Shown one piece after another: positions 44,895 to 53,746 of a stretch of DNA of 63,794 nucleotides. This DNA comes from Bacillota bacterium (lineage in GTDB: Bacteria > Bacillota > Clostridia > Lachnospirales > Cellulosilyticaceae), in the NCBI GenBank assembly GCA_023412455.1, contig JAEYNQ010000134.1:1-63794 (forward strand). The letters run 5' to 3'. Made by a program: the position numbers and the translations under genes. Positions within the stretch are counted from its first letter, which is position 1; the number at the start of each line of letters is the position of its first letter. The notes beneath the pieces are model-generated. The model made no database searches and was not told the DNA's origin. It saw nothing but the letters and a program-made list of their open reading frames with translations.

Positions 44895-45086
44895 TTATTT
44901 TTCACAATAAGCTCCCGCCTCTTCAAGGAGTAACTTATTAAAATGATGGTATTCTTCCTCTGATAACTGCTCCTTGTAGCTCATTACTCTTAGAACATGG
45001 GTTCCTAAGTTTTGCCGATAGGGTAGATTCAGATGAAAATAGGGATTAAGACAAAAGCCTAAGCATTCATAAAAATGAAGACGCCT
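44895..45086 (-). pseudogene. remnant of a GNAT acetyltransferase (C-terminal 64 residues)
   Basis: The minus-strand frame from 45086 to the TAA at 44895 reads RRLHFYECLGFCLNP...PYRQNLGTHVLRVMSYKEQLSEEEYHHF and ends EEAGAYCEK. This matches the last quarter of GNAT N-acetyltransferases (acceptor-end motif FYE..GF..N, then PYR.......MSY...LSEEE). No start codon or N-terminal half exists: the upstream side is directly the stop of the DUF445 gene at 45097. It is a truncated relic. Confidence 0.72.
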
Positions 45087-45096
45087 TTTTATTTTG

Positions 45097-46017
45097 CTAG
45101 AAAATGTTCATAATACATCCCATAATAGCACCTAATAAAGCCCCAAGCCAAATAATAGCTTTTAATTCCTTCTCCATAATCTCTAAAATAATCTGTTCTA
45201 ATTCTAAGGTTTCAAAGGCATTGATTTGTTCTTCTACTATTCGAGAAATATTAAGGGTTTGTAAAGCTTTAGAAAGACGCTGCTGAACGAATTCTCTATA
45301 AATGGCCACTACACTTAGCTCAAAACTCTGTTGATGACTTTGTAGATAACCTGCCACTTCCTTTACAGGCTTATTTAAGAAACTACCCAACTCCTGGTGT
45401 ACCATATTTTGAACCACGGATTTCCCCTCTTCTTCTACTAATTGGTTAATAACGGGTTCGATCTTATGGGCTACACCTTCTAACATACTATCACTTACAA
45501 ACATGGCAAGAGGGCCAAGTAAAGATTGTCCTAAACCATTTTTAAGCTGTTCGAGAAGCTTCTTAGTAGCTAGCTCACCTAAATGAAGGTCTACTACTTT
45601 TTCGTAAATGTGGGTACTAAGCTTTTCCTCTAAGCCTACTGCTAATTGTTCTAGATTTTCATCCCCCAAAAGCTTTTCTCCCAAATCACCTATAACAGCT
45701 TCACTCATCAAAGCTTTATCTATATTTTCAACTACTCTATTCCTTATTTGGGTATACATTTCTTCTTTCAGTAAATGCTGACTTAAAACCTTTTCATTAA
45801 TAAGCTCTCTGGCAACAACCTCTCCAATACTCTTGGCAATACGTGTCTTTTCTCTAGGAATAACACCTGGGGTAAAAGGTACCCTTAGGCCACCAATGTA
45901 GATCGGCCTAAGAGGCCTAAATAACATTTTTATAGCAATCCCATTGGTGATATAACCAATAATAGCTCCCACCAACGGTCCTACCAAAAAATTCCAACTC
46001 AATTGATTCATCTCCAT
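45097..46017 (-). CDS. DUF445 family membrane protein (YheB-like)
   Basis: This 306-aa protein starts with a helix and the family signature LVGPLVGAIIGYITNGIAIKMLFRPLRPIYIG, then VPFTPGVIPREKTRIAKSIGEVVARELI (both given in part). A long amphipathic helical region and a C-terminal membrane helix (IWLGALLGAIMGCIMNIF) follow. In Bacillus, homologues are linked to spore or envelope functions without a defined activity. Only 10 bp separate its stop from the GNAT relic. The start is uncertain because the ribosome site is weak. Confidence 0.8.
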   Translation of the reverse strand: MEMNQLSWNFLVGPLVGAIIGYITNGIAIKMLFRPLRPIYIGGLRVPFTPGVIPREKTRIAKSIGEVVARELINEKVLSQHLLKEEMYTQIRNRVVENIDKALMSEAVIGDLGEKLLGDENLEQLAVGLEEKLSTHIYEKVVDLHLGELATKKLLEQLKNGLGQSLLGPLAMFVSDSMLEGVAHKIEPVINQLVEEEGKSVVQNMVHQELGSFLNKPVKEVAGYLQSHQQSFELSVVAIYREFVQQRLSKALQTLNISRIVEEQINAFETLELEQIILEIMEKELKAIIWLGALLGAIMGCIMNIF

Positions 46018-46079
46018 TCTTCGCCATTACATTCTTGCTCATCCTTATGTCTATAATTCCACTTATTATATCATCTTCA

Positions 46080-46131
46080 AAAAAACTTTAAAAGGGGTCC
46101 CTTTTAATAGGCTTAAAGCCTATTAAACATT
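46080..46131 (-). terminator. double-hairpin terminator after the amidase gene
   Basis: Minus strand TAATAGGC/GCCTATTA is followed by AAAAGGGACCCCTTTT and TTTTTTT. The first hairpin overlaps the stop region. Confidence 0.75.
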
Positions 46132-48245
46132 TCTACAATCCCTTCATATACAGCTTGAGCATAGTTATTAATAAACGTGTCGGTATTAATGATACTGGCA
46201 TCTGAACTATTAGATAAGAATCCCCCTTCAATGAGAATAGCTGGCATATTACTTGTACGTAATACATAAAGGTCTGGTCGTTCCTTGATGCCTCTGTCTG
46301 TCAAGCCACAAGCAGCTATTAATTTACTTTGAACGAGTTGGGCAAATTGTTTACCTCTTGTATCATTAGCGTCAGGATAATAAAGGGTTTCCGTTCCACT
46401 AATTTTAGATGTGGCTGAATTATTATGTATACTTACAAAGAGATGGGCTCCTATATCATTGGCTAATTCGGTACGATATGCCAGCGTAGGGTATTCATCT
46501 ACTTCACGTGTCATATATACCTTAATATTAGGATTGGCTTGTAATAATCTATAAACCGCTAAGGTTTGATTAAGATTAACTGTTTTTTCAACTAATCCAT
46601 TGCCTGACGCCCCATTATCTTTGCCTCCATGGCCTGCATCTAAAACAACAATTTGACTATATTTCTCATTGGGCTTAAGAAGTTCAATTTCTATTGTACT
46701 CTCTGTCTCATAAATATTTGTGGTATAGACACTCGCTGTAGAAAGAGTCAGTCGAGTGGTTCCGTTTGTTGCAATTTCAACGGTTGCTACTTTACCATCA
46801 CCTATTCTCATTTGACCATAGCCCATTTGTTCACTATAATTCCTACCTAAATCCACAATTAATTTCTTTTCACGATATAAATCATTTACACTTACTAGGT
46901 TGGTAAGGGAGTGTTGACCTTTATCAATAATTAGCTTAGGTCTTGTCCCTCCTATATAGTGTATATTTTTATAAGTGGGTTTGCTCAAATAAATCGTTGT
47001 GCCTGTCTCATCTCCCACTAAATCATAGGCCACTTCTTTATTGGTATATAATACCCCTTGAATACCTGTACCATTTTGTAAAATGGTAGCATGTACTAGA
47101 TTTTCACCTGGTAAATCACTCCAACTAATGTCTTGTTGAAGTTGTACATTATTCACATTAAACAAATAGGTGTTCTCAGCCTCTCCCCTATAAAAATTAA
47201 GTTGCGAAGGATAAATTCCCTTTAAGTAGATCCGATCTCCTTTACTGATATCATAGCCTGCTGAAATTTGCTCTATGGTTTGTGGTGACAATTTAATTTT
47301 AATGGCTTTTCGGTCTTCTGTAAGAGAACTTTCTGTGGCTACACCTGATTTAAGGTCTAAAACAACACGGGTTGTATCCGCGGTAAATTGACTTGTACGT
47401 ATGGTAGTAATGTAAGGATTTGTCGTGGGTACAGTACTACTACTTAATTTGTTTGTACTATTAGAAATATCGATAACTACCTTCCCTTGCATCACTTGAA
47501 CATTGGCATAACTAAAAGGCGTTTCCCCGTAGATATAAAACACTGTATGACTTCCTTCTTGTGTGAGGGAAGTACTGGTTACATTGGCCTTATCATAAGT
47601 TGTGGCTGTAATACTACTTGTATGTATAGGAACACTACCATAATAAGTGTTTGGAAGCTGTTCGGTATAACTAGGGGGGAGCACTGGCTCTGGTGTTGGA
47701 GTAGGTACTGGGCTTGGTTCGGGTGTTGGAATTGGTTCTGGACTTGGGCTTGGTTCTGGACTTGGTTCTGGCACTTGTTCATTGATATAAACTGAACGCG
47801 TTTTTTGTACCCAGTTTACTTCAAACCCCATTGCCTCACTAATAAAACGCACAGGTACCATTAGTTTATCATTAATAATTTTAGCAGGGACATCCATCAT
47901 TAATGGATTTTCATCAACTGTAGCAATTTTCTGGTTAACTTCTAAGCTTAATAAGGTATCTTCATACATAATCCATACTTTTTGATTCTTTCCATCCCAT
48001 TCTACATTTGCTCCCATAGGTTCAAAAACTTCACGCACAGGTACTAAAACACGCTCTTCAATTTGAACAGGGGCCATTACCTTTGTATTGACCTTTTCGT
48101 CATTCACATAGAGTGTAATAGGATCAAGATTATAAGTATGGGTCTTCCCATCATAAACGAGTTGTAAGGGTTTTGCATAAGTCGTCCATGCACTGCTTAT
48201 CAATAAACTCATGCTAAGGGCCACTAAGTGCCATTTCTTTTTCAT
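46113..48245 (-). CDS. N-acetylmuramoyl-L-alanine amidase with stalk and AMIN domains
   Basis: This ~710-aa exported cell-wall hydrolase has, in order: a signal peptide (MKKKWHLVALSMSLLISSAWTTYA), a copper-amine-oxidase-N-like stalk repeat domain (YDGKTHTYNLDPITLYVNDE, VPVREVFEPMGANVEWDGKN, VPVRFISEAMGFEVNW), and a Pro/Glu/Ser/Thr linker with PEPSP-type repeats. AMIN-like domains follow, then the Amidase_3 domain (VVLDAGHGGKDNGASG, His and Glu zinc ligands; IHNNSA; EGGFLSN). It cleaves the amide bond between MurNAc and the stem peptide. ATG at 48245 has AAGGAGG 7 nt away. The 411-bp gap upstream is T-rich and otherwise blank except for one terminator. Confidence 0.93.
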   Translation of the reverse strand: MKKKWHLVALSMSLLISSAWTTYAKPLQLVYDGKTHTYNLDPITLYVNDEKVNTKVMAPVQIEERVLVPVREVFEPMGANVEWDGKNQKVWIMYEDTLLSLEVNQKIATVDENPLMMDVPAKIINDKLMVPVRFISEAMGFEVNWVQKTRSVYINEQVPEPSPEPSPSPEPIPTPEPSPVPTPTPEPVLPPSYTEQLPNTYYGSVPIHTSSITATTYDKANVTSTSLTQEGSHTVFYIYGETPFSYANVQVMQGKVVIDISNSTNKLSSSTVPTTNPYITTIRTSQFTADTTRVVLDLKSGVATESSLTEDRKAIKIKLSPQTIEQISAGYDISKGDRIYLKGIYPSQLNFYRGEAENTYLFNVNNVQLQQDISWSDLPGENLVHATILQNGTGIQGVLYTNKEVAYDLVGDETGTTIYLSKPTYKNIHYIGGTRPKLIIDKGQHSLTNLVSVNDLYREKKLIVDLGRNYSEQMGYGQMRIGDGKVATVEIATNGTTRLTLSTASVYTTNIYETESTIEIELLKPNEKYSQIVVLDAGHGGKDNGASGNGLVEKTVNLNQTLAVYRLLQANPNIKVYMTREVDEYPTLAYRTELANDIGAHLFVSIHNNSATSKISGTETLYYPDANDTRGKQFAQLVQSKLIAACGLTDRGIKERPDLYVLRTSNMPAILIEGGFLSNSSDASIINTDTFINNYAQAVYEGIVEMFNRL

Positions 48246-48563
48246 TTGTTTTCCTCCTTGATGTATGTCATTTCTGTCTTTTATAAACACTGTTGTCTAT
48301 TCTTTTCTATCATACCGAAAAATACCATTGTTTTTCCACAATGTAACATAACTTTAATAAAAATTAATACCTTATTAATATACTTGTCTCCTTTTGTCTT
48401 TTTACTGAAAATTAGACGTGTCAATTTTTTATTTGTTCCTATTTTATTCATTCATTTTTCCTTATTTTTTCCTATTCCTTTTTATAGGTCATGATAAAAT
48501 TACTTTGTCTCCTCATGGCTTGTGAAAGCTTGATTTTGTCAATGTCTCCTAGACCACAAAAAA

Positions 48564-48602
48564 AGTCCTATGTCACTTAACTTTCAGTGATTACATAGGA
48601 CT
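48564..48602 (-). terminator. terminator after the aldo/keto reductase
   Basis: AGTCCTATGT (48564-48573) pairs with ACATAGGACT (48593-48602), with inner pairing CAC/GTG. The minus-strand T-run TTTTTTTG follows. Confidence 0.8.
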
Positions 48603-48656
48603 CTTTCCTAAAAATTAAAACTTGATAAGGCCATAAAAGGACCAAGTCTATCCGAT

Positions 48657-49634
48657 TTATTTAAATTGAGCCTGCTCACGCATCCATTCACACTCCTCTT
48701 TTGTTAAGGTAAGCTCAGCTCCACCAATATTATCCTCCAATTGTTGGATTTTACGAGCACCACATAAAACATTCATGGACTCACCCTGGGCAGCAATCCA
48801 AGCAATGGCTAAATGGGTAGGTGTACAATGATACTTCTCACAAAGACCTTGCCAAGAATTCACCATGTCTATTGCCAGAGGAAGGTATTCTGGGCTATAC
48901 CATTTTTTACCATAGCGTGCACTACCTTCTTCAGGAACATAGTGTTTTTGAATTTTTCCCGTTAAAATACCTTGTTCAAGAGGAGAATAAGCTTGAAAGG
49001 TTATGCCATGAGCTTTTGCACAAGGCAAAAGTTCAGCTTCAATACGTCGATCTAAGATACTGTATTTTTCTTGAATAATATCTAATTGCCCACAAGCCGT
49101 ATAAGCTTCAATGTGTTGAGGTGAAACATTAGACGCCCCAATGGCTAAAATTTTACCTTCTTTTTTTAGCTCATTTAAAGCTTCCATTGTTTCTTCTACA
49201 GGTGTAAAGAAAGGCTCTACAGATTGCCAGTGGGTAAATAAAATATCTACATAGTCTGTTCCAAGACGTCTTAAACTATCCTCCAAACCTTGTTTAACTG
49301 CTCGTTTAGAAAGATTTTTATAGGTATCATAACCATCTCTTGTAAAATAATAGCTTCCTTCTTGATCATTCCACCAAATACCACACTTTGTAGAAATGTG
49401 TACCTTATCTCTACGGTCTTTAATAGCCTTACCCACTACCTCTTCACTATGGCCAAAACCATAAACAGGTGCCGTATCCACAAGATTAATCCCTTGATCT
49501 ATAGCTGCCTGAATCGTACGAATGGATTCCTGATCATCATTAGTCCCCCACCAAGAGCCTCCTCCTATAGCCCATGTACCCAATGCTACAACAGAAGCTC
49601 TTATATCTGATTTTCCTATTTGAATGTATCTCAT
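48657..49634 (-). CDS. aldo/keto reductase
   Basis: This 325-aa NADPH-dependent oxidoreductase has a TIM barrel of the AKR superfamily. The catalytic Asp and Tyr are in LVDTAPVYGFGHSEEVVG, Lys in HISTKCGIWW and His in ILFTHWQSVEP. The NADP loop is GARKIQQLEDNIG. It starts 16 bp after coaBC and shares its operon, though a link in function is not evident. Substrate unknown. Confidence 0.92.
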   Translation of the reverse strand: MRYIQIGKSDIRASVVALGTWAIGGGSWWGTNDDQESIRTIQAAIDQGINLVDTAPVYGFGHSEEVVGKAIKDRRDKVHISTKCGIWWNDQEGSYYFTRDGYDTYKNLSKRAVKQGLEDSLRRLGTDYVDILFTHWQSVEPFFTPVEETMEALNELKKEGKILAIGASNVSPQHIEAYTACGQLDIIQEKYSILDRRIEAELLPCAKAHGITFQAYSPLEQGILTGKIQKHYVPEEGSARYGKKWYSPEYLPLAIDMVNSWQGLCEKYHCTPTHLAIAWIAAQGESMNVLCGARKIQQLEDNIGGAELTLTKEECEWMREQAQFK

Positions 49635-49650
49635 GCTCCTCCTCCTCCTA

Positions 49651-50850
49651 TTAAGTTCTTTCTATAAGCCTTCTAACTTTATCTAAAATACGATGTGCCA
49701 AAGCCTTCTTAGTTAGTTTCTCTAAATGTTCTACTTGTCCTAAGGCATCTACGAATGTTGCAATATTCGTATCTCCACCAAAACCAGCACCATCTGTGAC
49801 TAAACTATTGGCTACAATAAAATCAAGGTTTTTACTTTTTACTTTTTCTCTTGCATAGTCTTCAATATTTTGGGTTTCTGCAGCAAATCCCACTAATATT
49901 TTATCCTTCTTTCTTTCTCCTAGTGCCTTTAATATATCGGGATTACGAACTAAGGTAAGGGTTAAGTCCTCCCCCGTTTTTTTAATCTTATGAGGGCTTA
50001 GAGTGGCTGGGCGATAATCCGCTACGGCGGCTGCTTTTATAACCACATGACAGCTTTCAAAATGCTCTAAAACAGCCTCATACATATCTTGGGCACTTTT
50101 TACATCAAGACGTTTAACACCTCTTGGACATTCTAACTGAGTAGGCCCTGAAATAAGTAATACCTGTGCCCCTCTTTTGGCTGCCGCCTCTGCAATGGCA
50201 TACCCCATCTTACCTGATGAATAATTCGTCAAATACCTCATAGGATCTAAAGCTTCTACTGTAGGTCCTGCTGTTACTAAGATTTTTTGTCCCTCTAAAT
50301 CTCTTTGTTCATTTTGCTCTATAAAATCCATGACATAGTCTATGACTGTTTCTGGACTTGGAAACTTACCTTTTCCTGTATCCCCACAGGCCAAATGTCC
50401 TGTAGCTGGTTCAATAAAAAGATAGCCTCTTTTTTGTAAAGCCTGTATGTTTTCCTGTACAATAGGATTTTCAAACATATTGGTATTCATAGCAGGAGCA
50501 AAAATAACAGGAGCCTTTGTAGCCATAATGGTAGTGGATAGCATATCATCTGCTATGCCATGAGCTACCTTTCCAATCATATTAGCTGTCGCAGGGGCTA
50601 TCAAAAAGAGGTCTGCTTTTTTAGCTAAGGCAATATGTTCTACATCCCATGTCTTTGGGTTTTCAAAGGTATCTACCACTGTATAATTATGTGATAGGGT
50701 CCGAAAAGCTAAAGGGCTCACGAATTCACAAGCATTTTTAGTCATAACAACGGTTACATCCAAGCCTTTTTTGCCTAGTCCACTGACCACATCAAGGGCT
50801 TTATAAGCAGCAATACCACCTGTTACACCTACTACAATTGATTTTTTCAT
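49651..50850 (-). CDS. coaBC: bifunctional CoaBC (phosphopantothenoylcysteine synthetase/decarboxylase)
   Basis: This 399-aa enzyme makes 4'-phosphopantetheine from phosphopantothenate and cysteine. The N-terminal flavoprotein decarboxylase half has GVTGGIAAYKALD, the PxMNxxMW-like motif APAMNTNMFENP and the Cys in HLACGDTGKGKF. The synthetase half starts near 185 with ILVTAGPTVEALDPMRYLTNYSSGKMG and includes KIKKTG and NPDILK. An AAGGAGG site lies 4 nt before ATG. It lies 24 bp after panT: together they cover pantothenate uptake and CoA synthesis. Confidence 0.96.
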   Translation of the reverse strand: MKKSIVVGVTGGIAAYKALDVVSGLGKKGLDVTVVMTKNACEFVSPLAFRTLSHNYTVVDTFENPKTWDVEHIALAKKADLFLIAPATANMIGKVAHGIADDMLSTTIMATKAPVIFAPAMNTNMFENPIVQENIQALQKRGYLFIEPATGHLACGDTGKGKFPSPETVIDYVMDFIEQNEQRDLEGQKILVTAGPTVEALDPMRYLTNYSSGKMGYAIAEAAAKRGAQVLLISGPTQLECPRGVKRLDVKSAQDMYEAVLEHFESCHVVIKAAAVADYRPATLSPHKIKKTGEDLTLTLVRNPDILKALGERKKDKILVGFAAETQNIEDYAREKVKSKNLDFIVANSLVTDGAGFGGDTNIATFVDALGQVEHLEKLTKKALAHRILDKVRRLIERT

Positions 50851-50874
50851 GTCTTCCTCCTTTACTCGCCAGTA

Positions 50875-51546
50875 TTATACTTCATGTTTTTTAATTGCAG
50901 CAACGTCTAATTTAGTCACTGCAATGAGAGGTTTAGCTACAAAGACAGTTAAAAGGGCGGCTACAATAGCTTCTACTACACCATTTGTTCCTATAATCCC
51001 CATAATCACACCCAACAAGGTCTCATAAGGAATAGAACGGGCCAAGGCATAACTTTGACCAAAGAAAACATAAATACCTCCCATTACCAGTAAGGTATTA
51101 GTAAGTGAACCTAACAACCCCGCACAAACAAAACTTATAATCTTATTCTTATCCCATCTTTGTGTACACTTATAAGTTATCTTAAAAACATAATAGGCAA
51201 CTATCCCAATTAATACCCGAGGAACCAGTGCAATGACTAGGCTCCAGAAGTTTCCATGAAATTCTCCTACACTATAAAAGGGAGAAAACACAAAAGAAGT
51301 AACGGTAGGATTAAAGGTGTTATTTAACAAAGAAGTCAAACCAAATACTCCTCCCAAAAGAGCACCTACTATCGGGCCAAATAAAATGGCTCCAATGATG
51401 ACAGGAATGTGAATGGTTGTTGCTCGGATCACGCCTACCGGCACATAACCTAGGGGAGTTACCGACAAAACCAACTCTACCGCTATTAAGAGTGCGATAT
51501 AAACCATCTTCTTTGTACGACCTGCTTGTTCATTAAACTTATTCAT
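50875..51546 (-). CDS. panT: ECF transporter S component, probably pantothenate (PanT)
   Basis: This 223-aa membrane protein has six hydrophobic helices and starts MVYIALLIAVELVLSVTPLGYVPVGVI. It contains the S-component-typical region IGAILFGPIVGALLGGVFGLTSLLNN. It would capture a vitamin and pair with a shared EcfAAT module elsewhere. Pantothenate is inferred from its co-transcription with coaBC. The GAGGAGG site lies 5-6 nt before ATG. The promoter region upstream carries an unusual 11-bp inverted repeat. Confidence 0.85.
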   Translation of the reverse strand: MNKFNEQAGRTKKMVYIALLIAVELVLSVTPLGYVPVGVIRATTIHIPVIIGAILFGPIVGALLGGVFGLTSLLNNTFNPTVTSFVFSPFYSVGEFHGNFWSLVIALVPRVLIGIVAYYVFKITYKCTQRWDKNKIISFVCAGLLGSLTNTLLVMGGIYVFFGQSYALARSIPYETLLGVIMGIIGTNGVVEAIVAALLTVFVAKPLIAVTKLDVAAIKKHEV

Positions 51547-51584
51547 TTTTTTCCTCCTCGCTATCGCTCCTTAATGGATGCAAT

Positions 51585-51631
51585 GCAAATTTTTATACCC
51601 TCAAATTATATACTATACTTTAAAAATTTGC
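51585..51631 (-). promoter_or_regulatory. inverted repeat flanking the panT promoter
   Basis: GCAAATTTTTA (51585-51595) and TAAAAATTTGC (51621-51631) are perfect 11-bp complements. They are separated by 25 bp that contains the minus-strand -10 element TATAAT (51610-51605). It could be a transcription factor site pair or a leader hairpin. No known motif is recognised. Confidence 0.55.
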
Positions 51632-51757
51632 ACTAACTTTTTAGCTAAAACCTTTCTCACTTTTTGGTAGTATTTCCTCCCTCTTTCTACTTCATTCTCT
51701 CCTTTACTATGGCTATTTAGGGTTTTACTTTATGATTTTGTTTGCCACAAAAAAAGA

Positions 51758-51787
51758 CCTTCATTAGATGATTTATTCTAATGAAGG
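51758..51787 (-). terminator. terminator after the GHL10 gene
   Basis: CCTTCATTAGA (51758-51768) pairs with TCTAATGAAGG (51777-51787). The minus-strand U-run TCTTTTTTT follows. It lies 77 bp beyond the stop. Confidence 0.85.
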
Positions 51788-51863
51788 CACTGATCTTTTA
51801 TGTTTAATTTCAAATGGAGGTGCTTATCCCTCTAAAAAAACTTAACTTTTTTCACTTTTTTAT

Positions 51864-53510
51864 TTAATAGCTTATGTAGTTGCTACTTACATAACCTATC
51901 ACACCACTGGCCAGCTGCACCTTACACCATGTCTTACCTATTTCTAAAAGAGTGAGCTTTGTCCCCTTTTTCAGCTTGGCTAAAGAAGCATATTGGGTTC
52001 CTGCTCCTTTCCTCAAATTTAGGTTTTCTGTTGTAACTGTTGCAATCTTCTTTTGAGGAGTACTTCCACTTTGTACGGATCCTCCATTTGAAGTAGTAAG
52101 CTTAATATAGGTACTACTTGCAAAGCCTTTTTTCCCATCTGGCAATTTTACCTCATACCAGCCTTTATTACTTTGTAAAATAGTTACCTTTGTATCCTTG
52201 GCTACTTTGGTTACCAGTTCATAGTTAGTACCTGGTCCCTTACGAATATTAAGAGGACTTGCTGTTACTATTCCTATCTGGGTACTACTTGAAGAAGCTC
52301 CATTTCCTTGAGACTGACCTAAACTGGATGGACTACCTGCTAGGCTTGGAGTACCAAGAGGCTTTAAGGTATTATAAGTTGCTACTTTGTCCTTAACACC
52401 TTTTCGATTATTTAATAAATCTCTTATACTAAAATAAAAACTTCCCTTTACTGCCTCATACTTCTCATTGATACGAAGCTGTTTATCGATTTCTTCTGCA
52501 ACTACGTCTTTATAAATACCTTGACCAATATAAAGCTTTACTTTTGTGCCCTCAACTTCATCACACCACCATTTGACTAAGGTTTCATAATCAGCTAACT
52601 TATGCCCTGTCTCCCAGTAAATTTGAGGCACCACATAGTCTATCCATTCTTCTTTAATCCAAACACGTGAATCCCCATATACGGAATAATAAGCTTCACT
52701 TCCTCCCGTATTAGAGCCTGTAGGATCGGACTTCTGATTTTTCCAAATACCAAAGGGACTGATACCAAAAAGAACATGACGTCCAGTAGCACTATTTATC
52801 TCCTTAATAGCTGTACTGACCTTTTTAATCATTTCATTGACATGCTGTCTTCTTTGTTCTCCAGTAGGTCCATCTCGATCCTCTCCTGCTGGAAGGGCAT
52901 AGCTTGAAGGATAAAAGTAATCATCAAAGTGTATGGCATCAATACTGTAATTGAGAGTGAGCTCACTAACAGTATCTACTATATGCTGTTTTACTTGTGG
53001 TAAAGCAGGATTATAATAAAGGGCATTATTAGAGGTAATTACCCAATCTGGATGAAGCCTTGCTGGGTGATTACTACTTAGTACCTTTAAATCTGTTCCT
53101 GATGTGGTGATACGATAAGGATTCAGCCAAGCATGAAATTCCATATTTCTATTGTGAGCCTCTTCAATCATAAAAGCAAGAGGGTCATACCCTGGATACT
53201 TTCCCTGTACCCCTGTCAAAACATCTGACCAAGGGTTAATAGCTGACTCATAAAGGGCATCCGCCTTTGGCCTTACCTGCACCACTACGGTATTAATACC
53301 TAGCTTCTGTAATTCATTGAGTTTATTTATGTATTCTCTTTTTTGAGCCTCACTATTATTTTTATTGGCTGCATTGGGATAGTCTAAATTACTTACAGTA
53401 GAAATCCACACAGCACGCCGATCTTGGCTTACTTGTTGCGCCTTGGTAGGAATAGCAAAGCTTCCTATGCTCATCACCCCTGCCAATAAAAGTCCTAATA
53501 TCTTTTTCAC
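51864..53510 (-). CDS. GHL10-type glycoside hydrolase with two SH3b domains
   Basis: This 548-aa exported protein has a signal peptide (MKKILGLLLAGVMSIGSFAIPTKA), then a TIM-barrel of the GHL10/PF02638 type with RRAVWISTVSNLDYP, NTVVVQVRPKADALYES, FHAWLNPYRIT, IDAIHFDDYFYPS and YVVPQIYWE. Two C-terminal bacterial SH3 domains follow (LNIRKGPGTNYELV..., LNLRKGAGTQYASL...), which would bind the cell wall. The enzymatic substrate is not proven; a cell-wall glycan is likely. GTG at 53510 has AGGAGG 7 nt upstream. Confidence 0.9.
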   Translation of the reverse strand: MKKILGLLLAGVMSIGSFAIPTKAQQVSQDRRAVWISTVSNLDYPNAANKNNSEAQKREYINKLNELQKLGINTVVVQVRPKADALYESAINPWSDVLTGVQGKYPGYDPLAFMIEEAHNRNMEFHAWLNPYRITTSGTDLKVLSSNHPARLHPDWVITSNNALYYNPALPQVKQHIVDTVSELTLNYSIDAIHFDDYFYPSSYALPAGEDRDGPTGEQRRQHVNEMIKKVSTAIKEINSATGRHVLFGISPFGIWKNQKSDPTGSNTGGSEAYYSVYGDSRVWIKEEWIDYVVPQIYWETGHKLADYETLVKWWCDEVEGTKVKLYIGQGIYKDVVAEEIDKQLRINEKYEAVKGSFYFSIRDLLNNRKGVKDKVATYNTLKPLGTPSLAGSPSSLGQSQGNGASSSSTQIGIVTASPLNIRKGPGTNYELVTKVAKDTKVTILQSNKGWYEVKLPDGKKGFASSTYIKLTTSNGGSVQSGSTPQKKIATVTTENLNLRKGAGTQYASLAKLKKGTKLTLLEIGKTWCKVQLASGVIGYVSSNYISY

Positions 53511-53681
53511 CTATTTTCCTCCTGTCTTTATCTGGTGCTTTTTGGAAAGTGTTTACAGCCTTGATTATATAGGACAGGGATAGTTCTTGTAAATATATGT
53601 AATACTTTTGTTATATTATTGAAACTTCCTATACATACTCTTTTAATCTACTTCTTTCCAGCTGCCTTATCACTGGTATTA

Positions 53682-53723
53682 TAGGAGAAGCACCATGCCT
53701 AAAGGTTCCTGGTACCTCTCCTA
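53682..53723 (-). terminator. candidate terminator/hairpin after hemZ
   Basis: TAGGAGA pairs with TCTCCTA, extended by ACCA/TGGT, 24 bp beyond the stop of hemZ. There is no long U-run, so it may be a processing or attenuating hairpin. Confidence 0.4.
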
Positions 53724-53746
53724 TCCTACTCAATGACTTACATTTT

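Noticed and set aside
47600..47790. possible tandem DNA repeat in the amidase gene
   Set aside because: It is the Pro-Glu-Ser/Thr linker of the exported protein, a common spacer between wall domains.
47487..47795. plus-strand frame rich in Trp/Phe opposite the amidase linker
   Set aside because: It is the antisense of the PEPSP repeat coding region; its unusual composition is a by-product of that repeat.
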